Assembly (NCBI GenBank): GCA_025266875.1
Contig: JALLLT010000052.1
Span: 186,001 to 250,000, forward strand
Direction: 5' to 3'
Source: Fennellomyces sp. T-0311
Lineage: Eukaryota; Mucoromycota; Mucoromycetes; Mucorales; Lichtheimiaceae
DNA: 64,000 nt
Each line of letters opens with the position of its first letter. Positions within the stretch are counted from its first letter, which is position 1. Made by a program: the position numbers and the translations under genes. This document shows positions 48,561-61,257 of this stretch, piece by piece. Below the pieces are notes generated by a model. That model ran no database searches. It saw only the letters and a list, made by a program, of their open reading frames with translations, and had not been told where the DNA came from.

Positions 48561-49327
48561 AAAAACATTATAAAGAAAAAACACACACGCACACACACAC
48601 ACGCACATACATACATTGATTTTTATATCCTATGGACCCATACGTTGCATTAATTTCAACAGACGGCTTGTCTAACATATCCTGGGTTAATCCCAATTTA
48701 GGTAAAACCACTCACGCCATCCCTAACTGATGAAGCTAGCTGCGGGGCGATAAGAGCACCAGGGCAAAGTAGATTGGCCTTTACGTTCTCATGATCTTCA
48801 AGAACCATGTATCCAACACTGACCTACCACATGTTTGAAGCAGCGTTCATATTTCGGTTGAGAACCTAAAGCAAAAACACCTTACTACAATTTAGTTAAA
48901 GTGCCACTTGTTGTCGGGCGTTGCCTCTGGATGGGCTGCTGCCCTTCTTCATTGAGCACTTACTTTGTCCAAGACGGAAAAACCCCATTGGGACAAACAA
49001 GTTGGAAAGTCTTTTTATCGCACAGGCTTCCGGTCTCCTTCAGCTACCACCAAAAGTGCATGGATTAGAAATAGAGCAGCGGACACGTAAAATTACGCCA
49101 ACGGCTGACGCCTGTGACACTGAAAGGTCCGGTGCATGGCCTCTTCGTTTTCCCTCGAAACAAAAAGCCCCGTGCTCTGTGCTTAGCACTCACCATTCTT
49201 TTCAGTTGGGCTCTACAAAATGAAAGCAAAATTGGTTACCACGTAATGAAAGTGCAGACGTTCTTTGTCCGTTACTTGTGCTCACAGCAACAAGCATCAG
49301 TGGTATCGAAAATCAGTAATTTCTAGT

Positions 49328-50093
49328 TACACCTTGCCCCTATTTTGCTCGTATGGAATTCGTCAACAAGATCAAGGCGCGTCTGCCCAAGCACCTACGA
49401 AATTCCTATACGGGACATTAGTGAAATGTAACTCCATGCTGCTTCGTAAGCATTCGTACGTAGCGTACATACCTTGATTGGAAGAAAGAGATCGTGATAC
49501 TTGATTGTCCCTTGCAGATCCGCTTCACCGTAGGCTACAAGAGTCGACCTACTCTCAACTTGAAGGACTCCTTGTTGATCCATGATGATGTTGCTCCTGA
49601 TAGAACGTGCGTCATCTGTCGCGACATGTTGTCTTTGACTCCGTATGAACTCGCTGTAAAAATGGAATCTAAAAATACGAATTGTTGATATAAACTTTGA
49701 ATATGTTTCACAAGTAAACATTACCCTTGGTCCGGGTTGAACGCTATCGTATGCTATAGCATTCAAGCACCCTATGGCGATACGAGGATGTGACTTGACG
49801 CCATGCACAATGTCCAAAATGACAGTTGAACAGGTGCATTCTAGAAAGTATTTGGTAAAACAATGCCAAAATACAATATACGGAAAAAGTACTTGCTGCT
49901 GATGGACTCGGTGCAAAAAATGGAGATACTTGAGAAATCCAGCAAGGGGTTGCCAATGACAATCAATCGTAGATTGGCTGGATAATGTAATCCTTCTGAC
50001 ACCTAACGTACGTTGTGCTAAGGCTCTGAACGTTGATTGTTGTCGATATAGTTGAGGCACAGCAAACACATCAAGGTAATGCGAGATACACAT
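49328..50093 (-). pseudogene. coding-like remnant, family unknown
   Basis: Several minus-strand pieces look spliced: a piece around 49750-49920 (including CTCSTVILDIVHGV), a piece at 49473-49680 (HVATDDARSIRSNIIMDQQG to LFLPIK), then GTATGT...CGTATAG and a last exon ending at TAG 49328-49330. The middle pieces cannot be joined in frame with the visible splice sites. Either it is an eroded gene or my exon model is wrong. Confidence 0.25.
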
Positions 50094-50661
50094 ATTTTAT
50101 AACTTATGGTATTTGTGGTATCACTTCACGAGAAAAGGCTTTTGAATGACGAGATCAGAAATAAGATTATGTTTTAGTGAGGAAATCTACTCTCTACTTA
50201 TACTAATGATGCGTCAGGACGGAGGAATGAATACTTCTGTCTAATAGCCCAAAGTTCCATGTTATCCCCCGAGACTCTAATGATCTTGCCATCTAATATT
50301 AATGAGGCCGAAGGTCATACAGAGTCTTAGTTCACGAAGTTGCCCTGCATGATCGGTAAAGCTGGATCAAGGTTGCACACGCAAGCAAATAAGACAATCA
50401 ATAACTATACGTTGTTAATGTCTCAATAATAACAGATAAAAACAAGGACCAAAGAAAACAATTTAACCATGCATGATAGTGTATGTCGGGAATACGACAG
50501 TATTCCGGGTTAGAGATCCTTTTTGATATATCTTTTGCGCCAATCAACATTTTGTACATGAATTTCTTGGTTCCCATCTACAGCTGTAACCATACCCCGA
50601 TATCCTATAGGCATAAGTATGGCTCAATATATGTGCCCAACATAAATCACAAAGATTATAT

Positions 50662-50731
50662 GGTAGGAAGGGAAGGATAGGGTGGGAAGGGTGGAAAGGG
50701 AAGGAAAGGTTGGTAGGGTGGAAAGGGAAGA
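50662..50731 (+). repeat. G-rich purine tract
   Basis: 70 bp of GGGAAGG / GGTGGGAAGGG-type repeats with many runs of three Gs, capable in principle of G-quadruplex formation. Confidence 0.6.
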
Positions 50732-53175
50732 GAATGCCGACAATGGCATAAGTTCTTCGTCTTGGAAATTGCGTACAAGTATACCAGCCCACCAGGAATA
50801 ATTCAGCAGATGCATACATTACCTTGGCCACTATTAACAAAAAAACAGCGTCTTATGAAAAAGAAGCCGTATTGGGTAAAAGCAAATTATACAAATTAAT
50901 GTTTTATGTGTCCGTGTGAGAAACGAGGTGGTAAATGGTGACCGGTTGGTATGCTTCTACGGTGGAAAAGTTAGTATTGCTCAGTGTGGAGATACAAAAG
51001 TGATGATGCATCTTGTTCCGGTATAAGGCGGTCATTATCGGCGGAATTGCTGCAAAGTGGTTGTTGTAACATCCCAGTAGTTGGTGATGCCGCTTCTTAA
51101 TGTTATGAGGTAATTGTGTTGCGTGGCTGTTCTGTAACTCGTACAGATATGATCCACTTGGGTGAGACGAGAAACATAATACAATTTGATGGCCCACAAT
51201 AAGGCACCAGACAATGGTAGGTTATCCTGTAACGTAATTGGTCGAATGGTTTAGAACAAGACTTCAAAAGAGGTGGTGGGTATATAGGGCATCTAGAGGG
51301 AAACGTGATCGTCCAATGCTAATTAGGCGAATACATGAACTTGGTCCATCCCAAAGGATACGGTTCTAACTATCGCAGTTCCTTATAACGCCAAAAATTC
51401 CTATACTGACAAATAGTAGAAGAGGCTCTTGTTAGTATTGGGGTCTGGGAAAGTTCTGTAAGGTATTGTTACACCATCGGCATCGCAAAGCGACAACCTC
51501 TCTCTTCTCTATAATATACTTTACCTAAAGTAATAGAATTGTTTGTACTTTATATATGTGTGGGATAATGATAAATATTCATACGTCGGCATCGATGCGG
51601 ATACGAACATTGTGTTCGACTCTATCGCAAATTTGAAAGACTCGCCTCCTATAGGCATCATCCGCAAGTAGGCGAAGTGCACAGAAATATCCGTTCTAGT
51701 GTATCTGGTCTTCAACGTAAAGCCGTATATGCAAATTACCCAGGTTCAGTGCATCACGGCGTCGTTGCTCGTAGGTCTAGTCCAAGAACCTGGGTCAAAA
51801 AATTTCAACAATGCCGATTCTGCACAGTTTGCACAATAATCAAAAAATATGTGTGGTGATAAGCTCCGTCATTGGAAGCTATTATCGTTTTCATGGCTAC
51901 ATAGGAGCTCTAGACCGAATATTACGGATGTTCTCCATTTACATATAGATGTTTGATCGCATTTTAGATAGATTAGCTCAGTAATTTAAGACAACGCTGG
52001 AGATAGCTTTGACAACACCTTCAACTATTGTATCATTCAGTCGTCAGTGACCCAGGTGTAATCATGTTTGTCAACAGCAAGTCTAATATGTAGGGTAACA
52101 ATACGTACGTATTACTCGCACTGATCCCAAAAAGGACCTTCTTGTGTCGAAGGATTATTATAGTAGTAACGATGCTACGTATTTTGATTTTGCAAGAGCA
52201 GCTTTAAATTTGCCGATAAAACAAAGCATTATTTCTGACGTAAAGGGCCATCTGTCTTTATCTCATTTCGTAGCTTGGCGTTCTCTGCAAATTTCTCTTT
52301 TTAAAGAGCAGCGTTTTCTCAGGGCAGACTCTAGATTATATTCAAATAGTTTTTTCTACATCTGTACTCATATACATTATCTTAGGAACTCAAACGCTTC
52401 CGAATTCGGCTTACCGAATGGGTTATAGCAACGACGATTGATATGGATCAAATGGTACAAAAAACAAAAGAAAAGTATTCAGTATTGAATTAGCGATGGA
52501 GGACGTATAGGATCCTTTGTTTTGCTCTTATTATACAGTACGGATCTGAGGATATCCTTTGACATATGCCCTGCAGTGTACTGATCGCGTAGTTATATCG
52601 GAGTCAATTCCACGTTCCGTCGAGTTTATCACATCCGTTCATCGATGTAATTAGAACCCTGTGTAGACAAGTTACCATACAAGTACACTTAGAGATAATG
52701 TTAAATCGATTGTGTTACGTATTCGGTAGGAAGTATCTTTTACTATTGTCAGAGTTGTTGTTTGAACACGCGTCGGACAATAGTTAAAAGGTAGATATAC
52801 AAAGCAACGTATGTTTCGAATATATATTCTCATATCATCGTATCAATAATGGTATTGTTGTCAATAACCTCATTTACCCTGTAACCTTGATCCATGGTTG
52901 CCATGAATGATTAACTATAAACTGATTTGATGTTAAATAACTGTGGATGCCTTATAGAGCACACAGATATTCGGAAATCAGTGCGCACACTCCAATTGAA
53001 CAAAGCAGATCGATAGCTCTTCACACTGATTTTTTACTGGCCTTGTCCATGCGCACCCATACGACTGTTGGGTAATACTAGCCGCATCAGTCGTTTTTAT
53101 TGGCACTAGACCCCCGGGACATTTTAGGCGTATCATGCTCTCTTTCTCTTTTATTTTTTTGTTCTCAGCAACGTA

Positions 53176-53597
53176 ATGACCATGACCAGCAACAACACTC
53201 CGTCCGAATACGTCAAGCTCATTAGTGCCGATGGCTTTGAATTTGTCATTCATCGCGAAGCTGCCATGCGATCTGGCACAATCAAAAACATGCTCGTGGG
53301 ACCAGGTCGGCGTCAAACCCATCCGTCTCGCTTGAACTGACAATTGTTCTATAGTCCAATTCAAGGAGTCTGTTGAAAACGAGATTCCCTTCCGTGACAT
53401 CAAGTAAAAAAAAAAACCGGACATATCTAAAAGAAGAAGCTAACATCAACGATAGAGCAGTGATCCTAGAAGTGGTGTGCAAATTCCTCTATTACAAGTG
53501 GCAGTACGAAGGATGCGTAACGGAAATCCCCGAGTTCAAAGTAGATCCCGAAATTGTGCTGGAGACATTGATGACAGCCGATTTCCTCGAATGTTAA
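53176..53597 (+). CDS. ELC1: elongin C
   Basis: Three exons, 53176-53305, 53355-53403 and 53456-53597, encode 106 aa, the normal elongin C length. Key matches: [20 protein letters not shown] at the N-terminus, [12 protein letters not shown], and the C-terminal EIPEF ... [16 protein letters not shown]. Elongin C has a Skp1/BTB fold and links substrate receptors to cullins, and in animals also forms the elongin elongation factor. A second ATG two codons downstream could be used instead. The gene converges on LEO1 with only 30 bp between the stop codons. Confidence 0.93.
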
Positions 53598-53627
53598 AAC
53601 CTTTTTCCTTTTTTTTATAAAGACACA

Positions 53628-54891
53628 TCAAAAATCGGTTGTCCGTTTCAATCGATTCAACCTTCGTTCTCGTTCCTCTTCCTCGCCCGACGAATACTCC
53701 TGCTCCTCCTCTTCCTCCTCTTCCTCCTCGTCATCATCCACAATATAATCGTATTCGTAATTATCCGTGCTTCGATGCGACGTGTACCGATCATCCGCCC
53801 GTCGCCGTTGACTTTCCAGTTTCTTTTGTGCTTGCAAACGCTCCCGCTCCTCTGTTTCCAAATCATGCTTCAATGACTCGGGATCCTTTTCCGTAAAGAA
53901 CATTTTGGTCTTGCTCCGCTTGACCTGTTCGGCCACCGATCCTGAAAGGTTGCGATGCGTGTCGCTGTGGATGTCGTAGGGTCGGAACGTCATTTGGTCC
54001 GTCACCTCGAGATGACTTTCCAGCACACCCGATGTCGTTTGATGCGCAAGCAGGTACGTGTGTTCGTCTGATGAAAGCGACTTTTTGGGTGCGTCAAAGA
54101 TCTGTGTCCCAACAACAAGTGACATGGTCCCGTCTTCCCATTCAACGAAATGTGCGTTGGATTCCACCGTCTATTTGTCTTAAAGTAAGGACCTTTTTTG
54201 AGCTGTCCGTCTTGTAACATACCTCATCACCATAATCGTCCACTCCCTTTCGCCACCGAATGTTGTGTTCCATCGTCTGCAGCACACGTTGATCCTGGCC
54301 TCGTCCAAGCAGCGGCTCGTTCTGTGCGCGGATTTGGTCAATGTCGAATTCATCCGTCTCGATATCCAAGAACCGTGGCACTTTGGCTAAATAAAACTGT
54401 TTCCCAATGATTGAAGCCTATCTCTCTCTTTATCTCAACACTCTTTTATACCTTTCCATCCGACGATACCGGCAGCGGCAACGAAGGCATCTGCACGTCA
54501 ATCTCGATACGCTGCTTTTTCGCTGTTCCGAATTCCTGATCGCTGCCGTAATCTTGTTCTTCGTCATTGAAATAATCAACTCGCCCACTGTCATCGTTGT
54601 CCGAGTCAAAATGACTGGATCTATGTTTTTTTTTAAAGAAAAAAGCAAAGAACAAAATTAAAAAACAAAAAGCAAAAAAAAAAAAACCGGAATGGATTAC
54701 GTTGCCGGTCGCTTGCTGGGTCGTCGTTCAGGTTCATCACTTTGCTCTGCTTCGCTTTCGAACGCGTTGTTTTCAGGACTCGCTGAACGAGGTCCAGGTG
54801 AAGGTGATAAAGATTGATCGCCTTCTAAATCCGACGCCTCATCACCAGAACCAAAGAGGTTTCCAAAGTCGTGTCCGTCGTCGTCTGACAT
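53628..54891 (-). CDS. LEO1: Leo1, Paf1-complex subunit
   Basis: Four exons, 54701-54891, 54452-54620, 54223-54396 and 53628-54170, in phase, 358 aa. The N-terminus (MSDDDGHDFGNLFGSGDE) is the acidic low-complexity start typical of Leo1. The conserved core begins at FYLAKVPRFLDIETDEFD (about residue 120), continues with HNIRWRKG, FVEWEDGTMSLVVG and TDQMTFRPYDIHSDTHR, and ends with a Lys/Glu-rich coil, a nine-Glu run and a basic tail. Leo1 acts in the nucleus in the Paf1 complex, which travels with RNA polymerase II and supports histone modification during elongation. The ATG chosen is the first in frame after a TAA-containing upstream stretch. Confidence 0.92.
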
Positions 54892-57800
54892 TAAGTTCTT
54901 TTTTTTTGGAAAAAGAGTGTCGTTTAGTGCCAGCAAGAAATTTTGCTGTCCCTTTATGCAGTCTGGGTATGGGTCAACTAGTGCGAAAAAAAGTAGAATC
55001 GGTTGCTTGATTATGGAGCGATCTACTTTCTGGATTGTAGCGCCAAATGAATAATTCGCCCAAGTTATCAGTTTCGTCCACTCGTCAGGCGAACCTGGCC
55101 GAGAGAAAGCGGTGCTCATTCTGCTCGTTGCTACAACTTTACCGCAGACGTAAGACATTTGCAAGCATCCTCGTTGTGCACGTTGGCCTATCGTTTTCTG
55201 TGTCCCTGCCAACAATTCTGTGCAGCCAACACTTGTTCTCCCTTCTGATTCAACTTTGCATATGGACTTGTCTGATTCGGCGTGCTTTTAATATATTTTC
55301 CAACGGTTGTCTCGCTGGCGATACAGCGATCATTGTTACCTATGGCGTTCGGATCGCCATTTACTTTTCTGTGAGTCCTTTTCTGGAAAACTACCACTTG
55401 ACGCTTAAAAAATGATCCTAATCAAGAGTGTATCATAGAAACTCACAGTCACCGCACTATTTGGTTCCTACGTTACTTATGTAGCGACTATATCTCGCAA
55501 CCAGCTTGTTCACGATGCAGCGCTATTACTCCAAAGTAATGCCATCTCAAAGAAAGCTTCATCGCTTACACAACAGAGAAACTTCACTTGCCAGTTTTGG
55601 TTGTTTAGATAATGCTTTCGCACTAAGACAAATCAATGTTGCTCGATGCTACGCATCAGGAGTGTACCAAAGAACAATTCATCTGCCCTCTCCTCTCTGT
55701 CCCACGTTAACCCATATGCAAATGTATATTTCTACATTATCTCCATTGCAGCCACATCCCAGCCTGTTCAAGAACAGCTGCGCGTACGTGTCGATGCAAC
55801 GTAAGCTTGATAGTAGCAATGTCAAATCTCAAACAACGACTAATTGGACGTCCACCAAACAAAAAGCTTGTCGTTGATTGGGTTCGATTTCACTATCATA
55901 ATCGATAACAACGTTTTCATTGGTATGTGTACCGTTTGGTTCTCAGAGCTATCAACACGGATCCAAAGTTTGGCCTGGGCACTCGAGTTGTGCACATGAC
56001 GCATCGAAAATGGGATCAGTAGATGACTCTTTTATCATGTCACCAAGGTCTCGATTCTTGATCGCTTCGACAGTCCTGATTCGGTTGCCCGCGTTTACTA
56101 GAGCAAAAACCATATTTTTCGACAAGTATACTACTCTACCTGTTTTTACGGTGTCTACCAGTTCATTAGGAACCAGCATATCCCAGTCATCGCTTCCTAG
56201 CCGTCCTCGCAAGCGTGGACAACAATGTCAAAGGCACTAGTTTGTTCACAAGCTAAATTACCCTTTGCGAGGACCTTTTCTCGAGTTGTGCTCATGGAAG
56301 AATGGCTTGCAAAAGCATTCTTGTTTTTTTCTTTATGCGCGATGAACCAATTTTTTCATATTATGATCTTCAGTCGACATAGCTACAGCTCTTGGTATCC
56401 CTGCTGACATAGTACTTGGTATGGCTTTTTCTTTTGTTGGAACCTGGATAGCTTTTGGTAAGCCCATCCTGCTCAACTTTGTTGTGCGTTTGACGCGCCG
56501 CACTACTGATTCTGACGGTTGCTCCACTTGTTCTGTTGTTGAAAGGCCCTTCATTTCTCGGTACCATAACTGGATCGCGCTCTACACATAGTATACATGG
56601 GTTATTGGTTAATGCTACCCATCTCAATGTGCTTTATTGATTACTATTGTCTTTGTTTTTCGTCACTATACAAAAAAAAGAACAAAATAAATTCCAAACT
56701 ATCTGTAAATATAATTGCCTTTGTTGTATCCACAACTTAATCACGGCTCATGCACCACTTACCCTTGTTTGCTTATTGACAACAGGTTACTTTAATTTTC
56801 CAATCTACAGCCACATCCCTGTTCCTGACATGGGCTCCTTATAATAACCTTACGTATCTCAGTGAAGCCCACATAACCCTAGTTAGCGCAGCGGTTCATA
56901 TGTCTTTCAACCATGACAATGATGCAACCCCTCAAGAATAAGCTTTTATTATTTAAAGTGATGATTCAGCATAAAGGTCTGGAAAAAAAGACGCTGCCAA
57001 TTTTTCAGCGTTCAAACCATTTCCCCATTATATCTCTTTTTTGACCAATGAAATCTGTCTTCTGCGCTTAATAAAATTTGTTCCTGCGATGTAGACGCGT
57101 ACTTTTGCTTAAACATATATCCCGCTGAAGAGGAATGGAAGCCTCCTACACGCAATGGCGCTGCAATATCGACAAACGAATCTTGTATGGCAATGAACAT
57201 AATTTATTTTCTCCAGAAACATAAAAAGGTCCTGAAACAAGCTACCGGTCACACCCTCCGTGGACGTGTATCCAAGGTCAATGGCATTGGAAACAGCACG
57301 GCACTGAAGGTGTTAGTTATGTACAAAGTCAATGAAAACCCATCGGCCATTAAAGACCGAAACTCCAGCTCGAATCTGGTTACGTTGCTAATGTGCACGA
57401 AACCGTCGTAGAAAAAGCAAATTCTGCAATAGATTGACTTTTGAGCCTACCTTAGTCTAGTTATACAAGAAGCACAGTCCTTGGGGTGGGCCCCAGACTT
57501 TTGGAAACCATCTGCATCAAATGGGTCTCTATTATGGTGTAGCCATAAGGCTAAACGCACTTCATAACGCACTGAGTATTGTCAAATATCGTCACCAATA
57601 TGTTACAGTGTGACTCTGTAATCTTACTAATGGTAAGAGAAATTACTACCCCAAGTTTTCAAAAGCTTTTTTTAACGATCGTACTGCCATATTGGCCATA
57701 CTAACCGTCTGATCTGACTTCCGCATTGTGGATTTACGATTGAAAAAGGAAGAAGGCATCAGTTGGTGATTTTTGGTGGATTCCTCATATATTGTCAAGA

Positions 57801-58572
57801 CAACCGCCTCTGTGCTAAGACCCGTTAAGGATAGAAATGATATTATTATTTGGCCAGTAGCAGATAGAGCACGCCATTCGAACCAGCCAAAGCGTGGAAG
57901 GCCCTTTCAAGATGCAGAAGAGTTGAAATTCCTACTGAAACGTGTCAGAAAAGCTGGAATTACACCAGATCTGTATGACTACTATGGCAATTTCACTGTA
58001 GATCTCTTTGAAGCAATTTTTAAGGATCTTTGCAAGCGTTTGGGTGACAAATACCCCAATGGATTGAAAAGTTTTCGGGTTCAGTGAAAGAGCAAGTTCG
58101 CGACAAAGGTCCTGACGACGAAGATACTGCATTGCAGCTGCGAAACACTTTATTAGAGCTTTTTTTCTGCGACTGAAAAGTCGAGTCTGGTTCTTATGTG
58201 CAGGGAATCAGTTTAAACAGACCGTAGCTACGAAGAACTGCAAGAGAAAGGCTTTAATGTTGGCGTCGATCTGTGTAAGGTTGACTTCAAATCCTGAAAA
58301 ACCTACTCTACTTTTTTCGATGACATACCATTTTCCCTTCTATAGTAGCTACCACTAAAAACAAATGAGCACGTAGTCCATTAAAGTGAATCTTTAGAAA
58401 AGATATAGGAGTGTATTCTAGTTTTTGAACTGCAGCACGCGGATGCTTAGTACATGAGACATTGGGATTTGAAAAAAAGTGATTGCATCTCCTTTATCCA
58501 GATCTCTGCTTGTTATCTGATACATTATAAGGCTAAAATGTGTTGATTACTGTCTAAGCTGAATCTTTATTT
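54892..58572. other. gene-poor interval
   Basis: The first ~200 bp is the LEO1 5' region. Beyond it I see only fragments: frames at 55506-55877 (plus), 55952-56212 (minus), 57187-57411 (plus) and 57773-58087 (plus; contains RGRPFQDAEELKFLLKRVRK but lacks an ATG). None is recognised; they may be decayed transposon or gene pieces. Confidence 0.35.
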
Positions 58573-59263
58573 GTTTAAGCGAAATTAAACGGCGTAACGG
58601 AATAGTGCTCCGTATGGAAACGAGGTACACTGTGCCTTACATACCTGATTGTTGCTTCAATAATCTTCGGAAACGGAGTACGCAGACAAAGCATTGCTAA
58701 ACGGAAACGATACCCTCAATGTATAAACATGGTGCAAAAGATCGCCTGTTGTGAAACGTGCACGTCAATTCAGCTTGCCGGAACTGTGTTCCGTATTTGG
58801 CTACCGACGATCAACCAATAGCTTCACAGTGGAAGCGCTTCCGTAATGAGCTCATTCGCCATTGACATTTCGAATCCCAATGCACAATATCGCCAATTTG
58901 CATTTTTAAAAACGAAATGTACTTTTCAGTTGCGCGATCGGCAACACGTTCCGGTTGTATGTTTTTTAAAATGGGTTTGCTCTTGTCATGCAATGACTCG
59001 GGCTGCCGACCGTGTGTTCAGGGTTTAAGGGGTTAGCGAAGGTCTGTGCAGGATTTATTTGTTTCTAAGACAACCGTTGCTGGTGGATACGACAACTTGT
59101 CTCAGATCAGAGTTGCGGTTCGCGTCGCGCTTCTTTGATCTTCATATTACTGCGGCTTCCCAGCATGAGCAGAAAAGAGAAATTAAGATACCGCTAAAAA
59201 TCAAAAGGGCAAAGAGGTCATTTTCTACCTTTTCCCTTTCTTTCTCTTCTTCACTCGTTGACC

Positions 59264-60091
59264 ATGTCCGATTCTTGCGCGCGCCTCGCTGCTGCTGCTG
59301 CCTACACTGTTATTGCTATTGCTCCTATCCACCGTGTCTCTGTCACCATGCCTTCTCTGCCCACCCTGCCTCCGCTGTCTTCTCTCCCGCTCTTTTCCTC
59401 TCTCCCGACCCTCTCACCAACCGGTGTTGAGGCTGTCAAGGAACTCCTCTCGTTTTTCTTCCTTTCCTTCTACTTTGTCGCCGTTTGCATGCAACCTCCC
59501 CGCTGCAACCATCCTTCTCCGCCTCCCACCAGTCCCTCTCCTCCTCCCACCGGTCATTTGCCCTCTCCCGCCAGTCCCTTGCCGTCTCCAGGTAAGAGTG
59601 TCAAAAATGAAAGTGAAAACAAAACTTTTGTACTGACTTTTTCCCCAATCAAATCAGGTGATGACGATGATGCCGCTGTTGTCTGCCTGGATGCAGCGAG
59701 CAAAGAGGAAGAAGAAGTTGGTGCTGTTCGTGTGCGTGTGCCATTGTTCTCGATTGCCTTCGTCGAGGAAGACTACGACGACATCGGTGATGAAGAAGTT
59801 GCGGAAGAGTACGACGAAACTGGTAACGAAAAAGTTGGTGAAGGCGCGGTTAAACATGTTACTGACAATGACAAAGATGACGCGGTAGGTGACCTCATCA
59901 CCCAATTTGCTCGGCTGAGTGTCTTTGACACTATGGACCACCTTGCCGAGCGATTCTCGATGATCCTGCTCCTTGATGAGGACATCGAGATGCCGCAGGC
60001 CAAAGCTGACGAGGACATCGTCATGGTGCGTGCTCCCCCGCTCGGTCCAGAGCATATGGTGGTCGACCAACGCTGGCCTGTAGTGCTTTGA
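59264..60091 (+). CDS. acidic-family protein B1 (left arm of element 2)
   Basis: Exons 59264-59591 and 59658-60091 with a 66-nt intron give 253 aa. Same layout as A1: Ala-rich hydrophobic start (MSDSCAR), Pro/Ser/Leu-rich region, FFLSFYFVAVCM block, acidic exon-2 domain with VEEDYDDIGDEEV and C-terminal RAPPLGPEHMVVDQ. The intron length is a multiple of three and here has no stop in frame (A1's intron has TAA), so retaining it would give a 275-aa protein with a 22-residue insertion. No known domain; substitutions against A1 cluster in the Pro-rich region while the C-terminal signature is kept. Confidence 0.68.
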   Translation: MSDSCARLAAAAAYTVIAIAPIHRVSVTMPSLPTLPPLSSLPLFSSLPTLSPTGVEAVKELLSFFFLSFYFVAVCMQPPRCNHPSPPPTSPSPPPTGHLPSPASPLPSPGKSVKNESENKTFVLTFSPIKSGDDDDAAVVCLDAASKEEEEVGAVRVRVPLFSIAFVEEDYDDIGDEEVAEEYDETGNEKVGEGAVKHVTDNDKDDAVGDLITQFARLSVFDTMDHLAERFSMILLLDEDIEMPQAKADEDIVMVRAPPLGPEHMVVDQRWPVVL

Positions 60092-60128
60092 GGCAACGGC
60101 GACTTCTTTGGGAGACAACCCACCAAAC

Positions 60129-60694
60129 CGCTAGGCCGCGTCAAGTACCCGTTCGGATTCGTCAATGCCCACATCGCTAGGCCGCGTCAAATACCCGTTC
60201 GGATTCGTTAATGCCCATATCGCTAGGTCGCGTCAAATACCCGTTCGGATTCGTCAATGTCCCGTTCGGATTCGTTAATGCCCATATCGCTAGGCCGCGT
60301 CAAATACCCGTTCGGATTCGTCAATGTCCCGTTCGGATTCGTTAATGCCCATATCGCTAGGCCGCGTCAAATACCCGTTCGGATTCGTCAATGTCCCGTT
60401 CGGATTCGTTAATGTCCACATCGCTAGGCCGCGTCAAATACCCGTTCGGATTCGTTAATGCCCATATCGCTAGGCCGCGTCAAATACCCGTTCGGATTCG
60501 TCAATGTCCCGTTCGGATTCGTTAATGCCCATATCGCTAGGCCGCGTCAAATACCCGTTCGGATTCGTCAATGTCCCGTTCGGATTCGTTAATGCCCACA
60601 TCGCTAGGCCGCGTCAAATACCCGTTCGGATTCGTCAATGTCCCGTTCGGATTCGTTAATGTCCACATCGCTAGGCCGCGTCAAGTACCCGTTC
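60129..60694 (+). repeat. tandem array, 67/46-bp units, downstream of B1
   Basis: About nine to ten units starting CGCTAGG(C/T)CGCGTCAA with the CCGTTCGGATTCG sub-repeat, longer than the arrays of element 1. The inner junction (CCCGTTCTCATTGCTGC) matches the A2 side of element 1. Confidence 0.9.
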
Positions 60695-61067
60695 TCATTG
60701 CTGCAAGGAAAGCTGAATGGATAGAGTACTGTACAACTCTGAAAGCCCTCTATTTAAAATATGGCTATATAGCTGAAATATATAAACGCCTTGTATATAC
60801 TCACATTACATACGTATATTATTTCGTTTGCATCCCTTTTTAGCCATGTGTATGCGTGCTATATCCGCCTTATGATCTTGATATAATTATTGTGATTTGT
60901 TATCAGGGTTGGCTCTTGTTCTATCGATTGCAGATACAGCCTTGTGAAAATAACATTTATTATACTACAATGAAAATCAAATGCGCTCGACATGAATACA
61001 CGACCCAAAGGGCGTTGAAAGCATACCTATAGGCGATAAAAGCAGTGACTGAAAATATTATAAAATA

Positions 61068-61257
61068 CAGTCGAACCCCTCTTTGTGCAGAACAGGGAAA
61101 TCCAAACATTTTGTTGCATACAGTGAGGTCGTGCACTAACTGGGAGGCCGTCGATACAGTCATACCTGATTTGTACCGCTTTGAGAATTCCAAATATTTT
61201 GATGCATATAGTGAGGTTTTGCACGAAACGGGAGCTGCACAAACCGGGGTTCGACTG
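61068..61257. mobile_element. pogo/Tc1-type MITE, second copy
   Basis: 190 bp with CAGTCGAACCCC-type ends, the same insertion as 10392-10581 in the opposite window orientation, as expected from the inverted spacer. Confidence 0.68.

Larger units (their letters stand above)
48561..53175. other. long gene-poor interval
   Basis: 4.6 kb with no clear intact gene. A coding-like minus-strand remnant lies at 49328-50093 and a G-rich tract at 50662-50731. A 94-codon frame at 52144-52428 (plus) has no ATG and no known motif. The last 30 bp before elongin C contains TTTTTTGTTCTCAG, possibly a 5'UTR intron acceptor. Confidence 0.4.
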
